From positions 366,001-430,000 of the forward strand of contig JAJJXM010000027.1 in NCBI GenBank assembly GCA_024516155.1: a stretch of 64,000 bases of DNA. Reading direction: 5' to 3'. Source of the DNA: Pyronema omphalodes. Its lineage: Eukaryota; Ascomycota; Pezizomycetes; Pezizales; Pyronemataceae. Shown piece by piece: positions 1 to 11,247 of this stretch. The notes under the pieces are model-generated. The model saw nothing but the letters and a program-made list of their open reading frames with translations, was not told where the DNA came from and did not search any database. Within the stretch, counting starts at the first letter, position 1, and each line of letters starts with the position of its first letter. Both the position numbers and the translations under genes were made by a program.

Positions 1-1617
1 GCCAAGTTGCCTTGTGTGAGCCCTTACATTAACCAAATTCAAGACTTGATTGTAGAAGATCTCATAGAGCTTAACATCGTCAGGAATTCCCTTCGTAGGC
101 TTAGGCGCCTCTCCGTTCGCTGACCCCTCCCCGGCTTTGTGTTCGTGCTCGCCCGCTGTCGACTCGACAACGGTCTTATCGTCGTCAGAGTTCGGCGATG
201 TCGATCGTGACGCTGAGCCATCGAGCGTATACGGCTCGGTGGATCCAACTGGTTCACCATCGGCAGGATTTGGTTGAGCTTCGGTCTTGGGGGCCTCCTC
301 TGGCTCAGCCAACTTGATCTTCTCCATCAAAGCCCGGGCCGCCTCCTGCTCCTTGCGGAGACGCTCCTCGGGGGTCTCTGATTCTGCCTCTCTTGTGGCA
401 TATGCCGAGAGACGGTCCATTATACCAATCACAATTCCCTTGACATTAACGTTGGGGTTGAGTCTTGCGGTGGCTGAAAGGAAAGAGTCCAGAGTATGGA
501 GGTGGAATTCGTCAGGGAAAACCTGGGTTATAACTATTCCAAGTTAAACGTCATTACAGAGGTCGTTGAAGATACGTTGTGCTTACCCTCAAGAAGATAC
601 TCTTGTGCAAGAACATCTCGACACTGGACGACCTGCTCCAGCAACGGCGGAAGAATGATATTCTTGTACGCCTCCAAGTCTACCAACTGGCTTAATCTCA
701 CCAAGTTGCTTCCTACTAGAAGCTGTAGTTCCTTGCGCTCCTGGGTTCTCTTCTCGCGTTCCCGCGAGTGTCCTTGGTGCTGTAACCGGACCCAGAGCTT
801 GTTCATCTCAATAAAGTTGGTAATAATGAACGAAATAGAGTCCTGAAAGTTTCCTTCGGGGCTGTATGGTGTCAGAAGCGTTGGATTAATTTGTGGGAAG
901 CTCGGATTCTAACCCATCGCTGGTTCCCGACGGAAGCGAGTCCCGGGCTTGCTGTGAGAGGTAGTATCGTAGGAAAAGTCCTCTAAACTTTCATCAGTAG
1001 CTGTACGGAAGCCGTAGAATATGTAGTCCACCTTATCGGGTGCTGAACACCACGAGCCATCTCCATCATATCCTTCATAATCTCCTTCACCGGCGCATCC
1101 GGAATAGACATGTAGACCCTTCGTAAACGCGTCAGGACGCATTCTGTTGGTGGCGGTACGAAAGGAGCTCGCGACTTACGTTCCCACGGTGATCATTAGG
1201 TACAGCCGGGGCACAATATTTCCTAGCTATCGTCAGTCCGATGCAGACACCTTCAGTGGATAGCTTCGCTCAGTACCGGCATATTGAACAAGCTCGTACA
1301 AATCCGCTAAATGGTTCACAGGATGGTTCTCGCGAAGATAGACGGATAGATGGCGTAACGCATCGAATACGGACATGTAGAGCTCATAGTACTTCTTCGG
1401 TCCCAGAGAGCTCGTTCGGAGTTCGGATACTAAGGTAGAACTGCACCGACAATCAACATCAACCCGAGGCCACGACGACACCGCCGCAGCCGTACGACAC
1501 GTACCTGCATTTCAGGGCGTCCATGAGTTTTCCGGGTGTCTCCAGACATTTTCGCATAAGCTGTGTCTGTTGCCGCACGACGGCCAGCGCATCGTGGAGG
1601 AGTACCGCCTCTTCCAT
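1..1617 (-). CDS. VPS35: VPS35, retromer cargo-recognition subunit (5' part, gene runs off the left edge)
   Basis: VPS35 is the large alpha-solenoid subunit of retromer, which returns cargo from endosomes to the Golgi. Reading the minus strand, I assemble exons 1617-1505, 1440-1277, 1222-1180, 1118-1032, 982-914, 861-587 and 533-28. All junctions are GT-AG and in phase, and the last donor (GTAAGG) falls at 27-22, so the window ends inside an intron. The product begins [17 protein letters not shown] and contains the family's N-terminal landmarks: [53 protein letters not shown] and [14 protein letters not shown]. It continues through [11 protein letters not shown] and ILEQVV-like [11 protein letters not shown] into an acidic, low-complexity linker (about codons 280-380) typical of fungal VPS35. 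The start at 1617 matches the usual family N-terminus. Roughly the first 40% of the protein is present. The next gene (SRP2-type) diverges from it. Confidence 0.93.
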
Positions 1618-3596
1618 GCTTATGAATGCAAGCTTCCCCGCAGGAGTTTCTTTGCTGGTTCAAGATGCGAATAGGACGAGCCGATGGCGATGGAGCGGAT
1701 GTGAAATCTGGCGAAGTGGGATGAAGGGGGGGTGGGGTGTGGCGGCGTCGGTGTCAGAACTGTAGGCAATTGACTTGACTCAAGCAGGTAGGATGATGCA
1801 GGTGGTGGTTGCGTGAGGTGATGGCTATGGCTATGCAGTTTGGATTGGCGAGGCACTATGCTTTCAGGACTTGGATGGGGATCACTGGTTGCTATGGAAT
1901 GGCTCAGTTTGGGACTATGGCTTGCTCTGGATGTTACTATGGATTGTATATATTTGGACCATGGCTGCTTTGTATTTGGAACAACTCTTGGGAACTCCCT
2001 CCCCTCTTCTGCTGAACGGCAGACACAGCGTCCAGAGTCTAGAGCACGCTGATGATGCTAACTGCGCCGCCTATGACATCGACAGCTCCTGCATCTTCAA
2101 ACCGCAATTTCAGCGAGGAACGGCGGCGTCGTCAGTTTGGAACCCGGTAAGTACAGCTTGTTCAGATAGAGTAGAGCATCACTGGGACCATCAGTCGATT
2201 TCAGATCCACTTTATCCACTTTAAGCCGACGGTCCGCATGTCGGAATCATAGCTGGTCACTCGATAGGGATTGTTTCAGTTAGACCACCTCGTGTTGCCC
2301 TTCCCCCTCCCTCCCACCAGGAGATGTGAATGCCAATCTCCAGTAAAACGCCATTATTAATTGTGGGTGGGTATTATTGACATGACGCGCAGGTGATGAC
2401 CTGTCATAGATGCTAGACATACCCAGATGATGATGATAATGATGGTAATTTGCCATTCCCGTTGCTGCTAGAGAAGGCTCAGCTCTTCCTGTTTTGAACT
2501 CACACGAGACACAGGATGCGACGGCTGCGTATCTATGGAGATATTGTTTACAAAATAATGTAAATGCCGTCCACAAGTAATAAAAGTGCCGTGTTGATGT
2601 AAATACCTTGTGCAAATATCGTAAACACTGTCTACCAAGAATGTAAATGCCGTCTTTTAGATATGTAAATACCCTCTGTGAATAATACACAAATACCGTT
2701 TGCAAATAAATAACATAAATACTCTCTACAAGTAACCTAATAAATACACTCTACAAACAACATAAATACCCTCTACATACAAATAAATACACACAAATAC
2801 CGGCCAATTTCAAGGAGGTGACTTGCCCCAATACTCATCTTGGCATGCAGTGATTTCCTCCTGAACGGACCGGATCCGTTTCAATACGGTCGCCTTATTT
2901 CATCATCTGGTTGGCCCCTCACATCTCTCTCGCAGCTCTAGCTTTCCCATCTATTCCGTATTCCACTCAAGTCTTTGAGAATCCGCTGCCAGAGATCGCT
3001 AGTCTGATCGTTCGCCTTCTTGTCTGCTTCGCGACTCGTTCGCTTCCGTTCGCTCGTTCGCGCTGCCCTTCGCCCATTCCCAAGTGCAAGTTGCTGCAAC
3101 CAGGGAACGAAGGCAGAGAGAAAAATGCGAGAAAAATGCGAAGAAAAAAAAAATATAGAAAGCAACATATTCATCCAGAAGGCGTAAGGCAGCAGTAACA
3201 ACGGTTTCTGATTGGGTCCCAGTGCTGGTCCCAGCCGAGTGCTGTCTCTGTCTCGTCTCGCTGCTTGCCTGTCTGTCTGTCCGTCGCCCTGTCTCTGCAC
3301 TTTGAAGTGTGTGACCAAACATAACACGCTTTTCTCTTGTCTTTCCACCCTCTTCTCCATCTCCCTCCTTCTCTTCCCTTTCGACCCGCCCCAGCCCATT
3401 TGGTCCCATCACTGCCACAACCTACCCACCCCCCCCCCCCCCCACCCTCCCTCCACCTCCCGCTCGCATCGCACTTGTCCGCTCTAATACCCCCCTCCCC
3501 CAACCCCAACCACTCTTCCACCCATCTCTTCTCTTCACCAACTGCTACCTTCCATCTCCACATCTCAATCTCGCAGTATTCTTCGCCACTCCAAAC
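1618..3596. other. Divergent intergenic region between VPS35 and the SR-protein gene
   Basis: No convincing gene was found in these ~2 kb. The region must hold both promoters. From about 2530 to 2800 lies a degenerate minisatellite (separate entry). From about 3330 to 3590 the plus strand is strongly pyrimidine-rich, with a C-tract at about 3430-3442. This is a common leader or promoter feature before fungal housekeeping genes and leads directly into the ATG at 3597. Confidence 0.6.
2530..2800. repeat. Degenerate AT-rich minisatellite
   Basis: About ten imperfect copies of a ~22-30 bp unit built around TAAATACC(C/G)TCTAC(A)AA follow one another with drifting spacing. Early copies read GTAAATGCCGTC and later ones ATAAATACCCTCTAC. 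The array lies upstream of VPS35. It gives a spurious open frame on the minus strand. Confidence 0.6.
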
Positions 3597-5572
3597 ATGG
3601 CGGCCGAATACTCGGGCACTCGCCTGTATCTGGGCAACCTCCCTAAAGACAGTAAGAGAACTCCCGATTCGCTCGCTTTCATCGCTTTTTCCTACATCTC
3701 GCTTTGATCTCGCTCCGATGCGCGTGCCGTCGCGCGCGCATCGCTGCATCTACCTTAGTAGGCTAACATGAAAATCCAATAGCTCGTCGTCAGGAAATCG
3801 AAGACTTCTTCAACGAGAACGGCCACGGTACCATCACCGAGGTCAAGCTTATGGATGGCTTCGGCTTCATTCAATACGACAGCCCCGATGACGCGAAGGA
3901 CATTGTCCCAAGTCAGTGCACTACGTTCCCCGCACACCTAGTATTATCGCTGACGTCTGTGCGTCATAGACTTTCACGGCAAGGACTTCAAGGGCCAAAA
4001 TCTCGTCGTCCAGTTCGCCCGTGGCAACCGTCACCACAACAACCCAAGAGAGTTTCCTCCTGGTGGACCTAATGGCACCTTTCCTCCGCGTCCCAGACGC
4101 ACTGCATTCAGGATGAACATTACTGGCCTTCCTCCGGATACCAGCTGGCAGGTGGGCTCACCATCACTCCGTGTTTCTGCGCGCTAGATTTCTTTCACTC
4201 TTCCCTGGGCCATGCGATATGTGTTCGCAATTTTGTATCGTTCCCTCACTCACCTCACATCCTTGGACTTCGCCCTGGTTTTGTATCTTCTCCATCCGGA
4301 GGGCTGGTTGGTGCGACCATGTTTGAGCATGTGATCCGTCCTGGATGACTGCTCTAAATGCAACTTGGAGCTGGGGCAATTGGTTCCGTCTGTAATTCAG
4401 ACAGCACATGTTACGATCGGCCAGGACATATTCCAAGGAGGACACACTGTCTATACCCGCTGCGCTTCTGTTTACGGGATAACCGGGGCATCGTTAAGGA
4501 ACGGAAACTCATTGAGGCTTTTGTGACTACCTAGGATCTTAAGGACTTTGCGCGCAAGTCCAACGATAGTGTTGTTTACTCCGATATGAGCCGCGAACGC
4601 GATGGACGTGGGTATGTATTTCAGTTTCTTCGTGTTTGCGCCAACTCTGACAAGCTTTAGAACTGTCGAATTTGAGACCTACGAAGATCTCAAGCGTGCC
4701 ATTAACTTCTTGGACAATACTGAGTACCGGGGCTACACTGTAAAGTGTGTCGCTGATGTATGTTTTCGATTCAATTTGAGGTATAGTTCTTTTGGCTGAC
4801 AGTGCTACAGGAGGGCGCAACTGCACCTGGAGCCGGCGGAGGTGGACGTTACAACGGCGGCAACGGAGGTTACGGTGGTCCTAGAGGACGTTCCGTGTCT
4901 CCTCACCGCGGAGGCTATGGGGGACGTCGCTACTCTCCCCCGCCTGCCCGTGGAGGAGGTGGAGGTTACTCTCCTCAGAGATACGGTGGAAGCCGTGGTG
5001 GTGGACGTCACGACTCTCCCCCGCACCGCGGTTACCGCGAGCGCTCCCCTCCTCGTGGAGGACGCGAGCCTTACTACAATGGAGGAGGAGCCAATGGCAG
5101 GGATAGAACCCCGCCCCCTCGGCGCCCAGCAGGACCCATCGATGATTACCCCCCTCCGCGCAGTGGTGGTGGTGGAGGATACGGTAGTGGACGCGAGGAC
5201 TACCCTCCCCCTAGACACAACTACGATGACGACGCTGGATACCGCGGCCATGGCAGTGCTAGCGGAAGAAGCGGCAGATACGACGAGCCCAGGCGGGGTT
5301 ATCCTAGTCCACCCCCGCCGAGAGGTGGTGCAAGAACCCCTCCTCCTTCGAGGGGTGCACCTCCCCCGAGAGGAAACTACGATGACTATGATCGCCGCCG
5401 GTATTAGGTCTGATCTTTACGACCCAGTGGGTTGTGTATTGTTCAATATGGCTAACTGTTTATTAGACCCGCCAACGGCCATCCGGACGAGGGAAACTTC
5501 AACGGGATTCCTACCGGCCCGAAGTCACTCCGGTCTAATGGTTACCAGAAGCGCGATTCTCTGACCGACTGA
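3597..5572 (+). CDS. SR-family pre-mRNA splicing factor, SRP2-type (two RRMs, RGG/RS-like tail)
   Basis: The predicted role is a serine/arginine-type RNA-binding splicing factor in the nucleus. Exons are 3597-3651, 3783-3911, 3970-4151, 4535-4611, 4661-4757, 4811-5400 and 5467-5572, giving 411 residues. RRM1 (about residues 8-78) has RNP2 RLYLGNLP and an RNP1-like DGFGFIQYDSPDDA. RRM2 (about 105-185) starts RMNITGLPPDTSWQDLKDF, the hallmark of S. pombe Srp2-type pseudo-RRMs, and contains TVEFETYEDLKRAI. The tail is rich in Gly, Arg, Pro and Tyr with SP and SPPR motifs. The last intron (5401-5466) has a CTAAC branch sequence and TTAG acceptor. Removing it replaces the immediate stop at 5405-5407 with 34 further codons ending LRSNGYQKRDSLTD. 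If that intron is retained, the protein is 378 residues. Intron 3 (383 nt) is unusually long and could host regulated splicing, as is common for SR genes (inference). Confidence 0.88.
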
Positions 5573-6577
5573 GCAACCAATATCCGGGAAAAGTTTATGG
5601 AAAAAGTTATTTCGTTACCAAATTGTCTCTGGCCATGCCAAAGGAGATCCATCTAAAACATCCTCACTATTTAACGTCCAATGTGTTACGGCGAATTGTA
5701 TTTCCGTTATTTCTTTTCCTAAATCGAGCCTGTTTCGGATAGGAATGTTTTTTTAACCTAGCACCTGGTCCGGATTTTCTATGGATCTACTGGAGTGCGT
5801 TTCAGTTTTCGTATTTTTCTCTCATTATCTGTCAATTGGTTTGTACTGCTTTGTCATTTCCTTTTTCAACTAACGCCGAAACTCTGTGTGTCTGTTTACT
5901 GCAATATCTTACGGTCAATGGGTTTTTACTGTCTTTTTTTTTTTTCCTTTTTATTATCTGCAAATTACTTAGTGTTTCTTTCTTTACGGATTGGGGGAGT
6001 TCGAGGAAATTGGTTGGCGTGTTGATGATGCTGGCGCCAGCAGCGGTTTCCTTCTGGGCTTTTTCATACTACGCTTCTCTCTTTTTTTTCCCCTCATGGA
6101 TGGCCGGTTTGTGGTTGGAATATTCGTAAGGATAGGAACAATACAATAGGGCTTATCACGGGCTGTTTTTTCTTTTTGCGTGACGTGAAGATGTGAGAGA
6201 ATTAAGAGTAAATACCGGCATTGTTATTTGCGCCTCCAGATTTAAAAAGAGATGTCGAACTATGGAAAAATGAGATCAAAACAGAAATCAAAAACAGTAA
6301 AAATTCAAGCTACCCTGTAGCAAGGTGCAAAAACAAGAGCAAGGTGCAAAAACCACAAAGACAAAATACAAAGTAGAAAAAGAAAATCGACTAGAAGATG
6401 AAAACGAGATATCCTAAATATAAAAAAAAGAAACCAGAAATAAAATATAAAAAAAAATCAACCAAAAAAGGAAAAACATACGAGCTAAACAACACGACTA
6501 TAACGACGAAGAAGAATAATTACGCATACTTTTCCTTCTTCCTCTTCCCTTCTTTCCCCCCCCTCTTAAACCCCCGA
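5573..6577. other. Convergent intergenic region, 3' ends of the SR-protein and RHO2 genes
   Basis: This AT-rich stretch separates the stop codons of two convergent genes. It contains T-runs near 5935-5950 and A-rich DNA at 6400-6480. Open frames here come from these tracts and show no domain resemblance. It probably holds both 3' untranslated regions and poly(A) sites. Confidence 0.55.
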
Positions 6578-8478
6578 CTATAAAATAACACAACACCCCG
6601 CGCCCTTTTCCCCCTCATCAAAAGTGGTCAAGGCAGCTCTAGTAGCCGCCTCAAAAACATCATCGACGCCCTCACCACTGAGAGAACTACATTCTAGGTA
6701 TTTTTTTGCACCGACTTGTTTTGCGATTGTTTCGCCGTAACTGGGTTGTACGAAGTGGAGGGATTTTTTACGCATTTCTTCTCGTGCGCCGGGATCTTCG
6801 CGGAGATCTTTTTTTAGGCCGACGAGGATTATGGGGATTCGCGGGCAGCGCTCGTGCGCTTCTTCGATCCACTGGAGGGGCGTTAGTGGGGTTGACGAGG
6901 GATATAAGAAGGGGGTTTAATGGGAGGGAGGGGGAGGATGGGAGGAGGGGAGGGGATGGGAGGAGGGGAGGGGATGGGAGGAGGGGAGGGGATGGGGGCA
7001 GGAGGAGGAGGAGGAGGAGAAGTAACTTTATACCCAGGGCAAAAACCACTCTCCCTCTTCCCACATCTCTCCCCATCTCTCAAGGCACAACAGCACCAAA
7101 ACACCAAAACACCAAAACAAAGAAAACAAAGAAAACAATACCTTATTCTGAACATTTTCCAAAGAATCAGGATTATCAACTGCATAACCAATCAAGATGA
7201 CGTGAGCTTTCGCATATGCAAGTGGTCGAAGACGCTATGAAGTGGGGAGGGTTATTTGTTAGCTATTTTGTTGCTTCTGATTTATTTGGGGTTATGACAC
7301 TAGTGGCGGGTAGGGTAGGGTGCGGTAAGGTAGTTGAAGGTAGAGGGTAGAGGGTGGATGGTGGGTATTGGCTGGCTTCTCAGGCTTCTCAGTGGCAATT
7401 TCTCAGAGCTCCAACGAGCTCCGCAGAGCCACATAGCCACAAAGCCACGCATAGCTTCAACCGGAGGCGTTGTACACCCAGAGAAGCCAAGCCAAGGGGT
7501 ATAAGTTTGGCATTTTGATGGGCTTTGATACACTTTTGGCAGACGTTGTCAAGTCGCCGGTCGCAGTGATGGGATAGAAATTGAGGGCTGCTGCTGATCA
7601 TATCGTAACCAAGCGCGCAGGCTCATGGGGGAGGGGATAAGTGATGGTAAGGGATCTACTCCCTCTGCGCACGCTCCATACATTATGATATAATAATACA
7701 TACCTCATAATCTTCTTGACCAGCAGTATCCCATAACGCCAATTGAACGGATTTTCCGTCTACGCGGCAGTCGGTGACGTAGTTTTCGAAGACGGTTGGG
7801 ACCTTTATTTTTTTAAATTTTTATTTACGTCAGTATTTAGGGGTCAAAGCGGTTCTCGTTGGCGATCTCGATTCCGTGGGGACCGGAGCTACTAACGTAA
7901 TGCTAATTGTGGAGTTTCTCGTTAGCTTTTTTTGTCTTATTTTTATTTTTTTCGGGAATACTTCTGCAAGAGAAGGCAAAAGGAAAAAAAGAAAAAAAGA
8001 GAGAAAGGAATGTTACTAGAGATGAGACTTACTGTGGGGAAATATCCAAGTGTAAACACACTGAGCAAACTAGTCTTTCCGCAAGCTCCGTCGCCGATAA
8101 TTACAAGCTTCCTGTATTTAGCAGTGCGTTAGCTTAGCTTCAATAGATACCACTACAACAACCCCGGATGTGAACGGACGCTGGAACGCTGGAAGGCTGC
8201 TAATTCGGGAAAACCAAAAAAATAGAGTACATCGGTGTTTTGAAAATGCAAAAGAAAACTGAGAGGATTGCTAATTATGGAAACTTAGAAAACACATGTT
8301 TGCTGTCATGGTTTCCCGCCTTTCCTAACCCGTAGCAAAAGTCGATTTCCCGGCCCCGATGCAAATTTTCGAGGCATGTAGAATTCCAGAGAAGATAGGG
8401 CGAAAACGGTGCAAAACAAAGGAAACAATGTAAGAACCCTTACCGTCGGATGACATTGGTGGGAGATGTCTGCGCCAT
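6578..8478 (-). CDS. RHO2: RHO2-type Rho GTPase
   Basis: This is a small Rho-family GTPase, in fungi linked to cell-wall integrity and polarity signalling at the plasma membrane. Five exons (8478-8444, 8111-8033, 7802-7704, 7234-7142, 6871-6578) join in phase to 199 residues, the usual family length. All G motifs are visible: the P-loop GDGACGKTS in exon 2, switch I with VPTVFENYV, switch [12 protein letters not shown] in exon 3, [11 protein letters not shown] in place of the usual NKxD-containing element, and the [18 protein letters not shown]5 region. The C-terminus GCCVIL ends in a CAAX box (CVIL) with a second Cys before it, consistent with prenylation and possible palmitoylation. The GLKKDLR motif and [14 protein letters not shown] are typical of fungal Rho2 rather than Rho1 or Cdc42. 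Introns total 1301 nt, more than twice the coding length, and intron 4 holds a G-rich repeat. Confidence 0.92.
6905..7020. repeat. G-rich tandem repeat inside RHO2 intron 4
   Basis: Imperfect units of GGGATGGGAGGAGGGGA repeat about five times on the plus strand, followed by GGA repeats. The RHO2 transcript is the opposite strand, so the intron is C/CCT-rich in RNA and the G-rich strand is the template. Multiple runs of three or more G with short spacers meet the usual sequence pattern for a G-quadruplex in DNA. Confidence 0.75.
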
Positions 8479-9289
8479 GGTGAACGCAAATCGTGTTGCT
8501 GATTCCTTATTCCTCGTTCCTTGTTCCTCGGGCAAAGAGTGTAAAGCGCGGTGAAGGTCGACGGTACTGTGTCGGAGGGATATACGTTGAGTTATGCTCC
8601 TCGGCTTGTTGAACGACGCAAACGGTAACACCTAAACTATGGATGCGATTGAAGCGGAGGCGGGTGTCGCACGGAGGAGGTGGTGACTCGAATGACTGTG
8701 TGGGAGAGGAGATGAGTTCACGCTGTGGTGAGACGAGGATGACCGACGACGACGAAAACTGAAGCTGAGAGTGGGTGGTGGGAAGCAATAGCGATGGTGG
8801 TGACGGTGGTGACGGTGTCAGCGTTGTGGTGGGGGTGGTGTAAAGTGAAGTGAGAGGTGCAGTGGCCTCGGATGGTGCAGAAATGGGCTTTGAAGTAGGA
8901 TGAGGTGGACTGGCGGATTTAGAATGTTTTGAAACTTCGACTCGCTCGCGAACCGCTGTCGCTCCTCAAGATGGGTGGGTATAAGTAAGCCAGCCAGCTT
9001 TGCGGTAGAGCTTCGGGGGTGAGCAGGTGGGTTAGACAAAGCGAGCAGTCGGCCGGAGGTCCAAATATCTAGTGCCCGACGAAGTTACGTATGGCAGCGG
9101 GAAGTGCCATCACAAGCCTGCAAAAGAAAGCTCGAATACGATCACGCCGATTAGCAGGACAAGCCGTGTGGGAGCTGTTGGATTCCTGTCCAATGGATTT
9201 TACATGTATTTTGATTGAAACGATTGCAGCTTTGAATTGAGATTTCTGTTTTTGATTACTTGCAGAAATGATGTTTGCGTGTCTTTTGT

Positions 9290-9375
9290 GCGTGTGTGTG
9301 TATGTGTGTGTATGTGTATGTGTATGTGTGTGTATGTGTATGTGTATGTGTGTGTATGTGTATGTGTATGTATGT
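9290..9375. repeat. TG/TATG microsatellite
   Basis: Alternating TGTGTG and TATG units run for about 85 bp on the plus strand (ACAC/CATA on the minus). It is a plain simple-sequence array in the RHO2-NST1 spacer. Confidence 0.9.
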
Positions 9376-9557
9376 GCATGTCATGTATATGTATTGTGTA
9401 TAGCCTGGGAAAGAGGAAAGAAGAAAGGACCCATCAAGGTTGCCCAGCCCATCCAGCAGCAGCAGTGGTATTTTTGATGCATTTCTCAATGTCCGATCGC
9501 AGATTTTATGCACAGCATAAATTGATTTGATTGACAGAGACTAAATTTCTCTGAGAG

Positions 9558-9680
9558 TGCGTACATTTGGGACCTTATTGCACCGAGAATGGAGTAAGCG
9601 TGTAGATTTGAGACCTAATTGCTCAGGGAATGCATGCAGTAAGCGCGTACATTTGAGACCTACCTGGGCAGCTGGTAGCA
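9558..9680. repeat. Three imperfect direct repeats of ~40-46 bp
   Basis: The copies begin near 9558, 9599 and 9645. Each starts GCG(TG)TA-ATTTG-GACCT and the first two continue ATTGC-C-GGGAATG-like, then AGTAA. The third breaks off after ACCTACC. They sit immediately before a run of CTCTGCT/GCTCTGCTTG repeats. Confidence 0.65.
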
Positions 9681-10559
9681 GCTGGCAACTGTTCTCTGCT
9701 GTAGTTGCTGTGGTGCTTGCTGTGATTGCCGTGTTCTTTGCTGTGGTGCTCTGCTTGGTGCTCTGCTTGGTGCTCTGCTGCGGTGCTTCCTGGGCTCTGC
9801 TGTGCTCTGCTCTGCTCTGCTGCTACTGGGCTTGCCGTGCTCTGGCTACGCTCCAAAAAAGGTCGGGAGCAGCGCACATCACAAGATGACCTTCTCTGTT
9901 TGGCGAAGGAGCCCCGAAACTCATCACCAGGAAAGAGGTACATAGCAGTACATGATCAAACAATTTAATACCGAGAGTAAGCATATATGGCCGTTACCGC
10001 AAAAAGTTTTTTTTATTTTTTTTTGTTTTGGAAATATACTTCAAGAAAAGCTCCTTAAAGCAATCTCTTCAAGAATAAAAAGCTCCTTGAAAACAGCTTC
10101 TTTTAAAAAAAAAAGCTCCTTAAGAAAATCAATTATCCCCGACTGCCTGACTAACCCCCACCCGGACCTCCCCCATCTCGCCTTAACCAGTCTTCACCTC
10201 TACCGGCCAGCTTCCCATCCCTCGCCTGCTGCTCTCACCCGTCCTCCTTCCTTCACTCGCCTGCTGCTCTCTTCCACTCGCAGTCATTAACCCGCTCAAC
10301 CAGCTTAACCAGCCAAGTGTGTATAGTCTGGCCTGACGCTCTTGGAGATTCTCATAACCAGGCCTTGTCGAAATCAATCCTCAGACATCTCGCGTGTTCG
10401 TCCATGGAGTAATCGTCCGAGTTGCGCTCTAGAAGTCATTCTGAGGAAAGACCTGTCAGAATTGAAATATCCCCCAACAGTTGTAAATTAAATCTGTAGA
10501 ACTGTGAAGCTGCTTCATCATCATTCTGCCATCACTCTGTACACAGGTAAGAAATTGCA

Positions 10560-11247
10560 TCGCCAACTGTAAAACTGCATCATCATCACCACAATTGCAT
10601 CACCACTTCTTTCGACCCATCGACCACTTTTATACTTATCCTTTCGACCTTACCCACACAACCAACCTAACCCCCCGACCCAGCCAATTCCAACTGTCGT
10701 CACTGCACCCTCTTGCCCCAGACCTCTCCCCATCTACTAAACTCACCCCCACCTCCCCCATCTCGACTCGCAACTGTACACCCCCCCCCCCCCCACCACC
10801 CCATCTACCTGCATTACCCGGCAGCGTACCTCGTAGAATCGACGTCGTTCTCTGCTCGCTCCTGCACTGCTTAGATACAGACGTTCCCTACCAACCAAAT
10901 CGCCGAGCACTGTACGACATCCCATCATCTTCCACTCCCGTTAGCCTCCTCAGTCCGCTCCTGCTGCACTACGCTACCGAACAATTAAACCTACACCCTA
11001 TCTGTTCGCCGCAGCAACCTCCCACCTACCTTACCTATCCCCACCAAGCAGCACCGCGAGCACCCCATCACTAACTCGAGTGCTGAGATTGGAGTGCTGA
11101 GATTGCTCAGAGTCCCTTTAGGTTCTAGGTCTACCCTCTACGCGCTGCTCATTCACCCTCCCAGACCCCCCCTCCCCTCCCCCCCAAGGACGTCATTCTC
11201 TGTCGCCCTCCCCTCGAACACCGGAACTAGAAAAAAATAGTCCGGAG
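10560..11247 (+). promoter_or_regulatory. Long pyrimidine-rich leader/promoter of NST1
   Basis: About 690 bp directly before the NST1 start is rich in C and T on the coding strand. It includes a C-tract at about 10781-10794 and short CCCCTCCCC runs at 11165-11185. Long CT-rich stretches upstream of start codons are common at fungal promoters. No TATA box stands out. The limits and function are inferred from composition only. Confidence 0.4.

Larger units (their letters stand above)
8479..11247. other. Divergent intergenic region between RHO2 and NST1
   Basis: There is no supported gene. The sequence holds GGTGGTGA-rich DNA near 8790-8840, a TG microsatellite (9290-9375), three copies of a ~40-bp direct repeat (9558-9680) and CTCTGCT-type repeats (9700-9840). 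A pyrimidine-rich leader follows toward NST1. A 159-codon open frame at 10595-11074 has a Pro/Thr/Ser/His composition fully explained by the C/T-rich DNA. Confidence 0.55.

Noticed and set aside
5520..5572. tRNA-like string (TCTAATGGTTA near other short pairs)
   Set aside because: No cloverleaf with matching acceptor and T arms can be formed, and the stretch fits an in-frame terminal exon of the SR-protein gene.
10595..11074. 159-codon open frame rich in Pro, Thr, Ser and His
   Set aside because: Its composition follows from the C/T-rich leader of NST1, and no domain or codon pattern supports translation.
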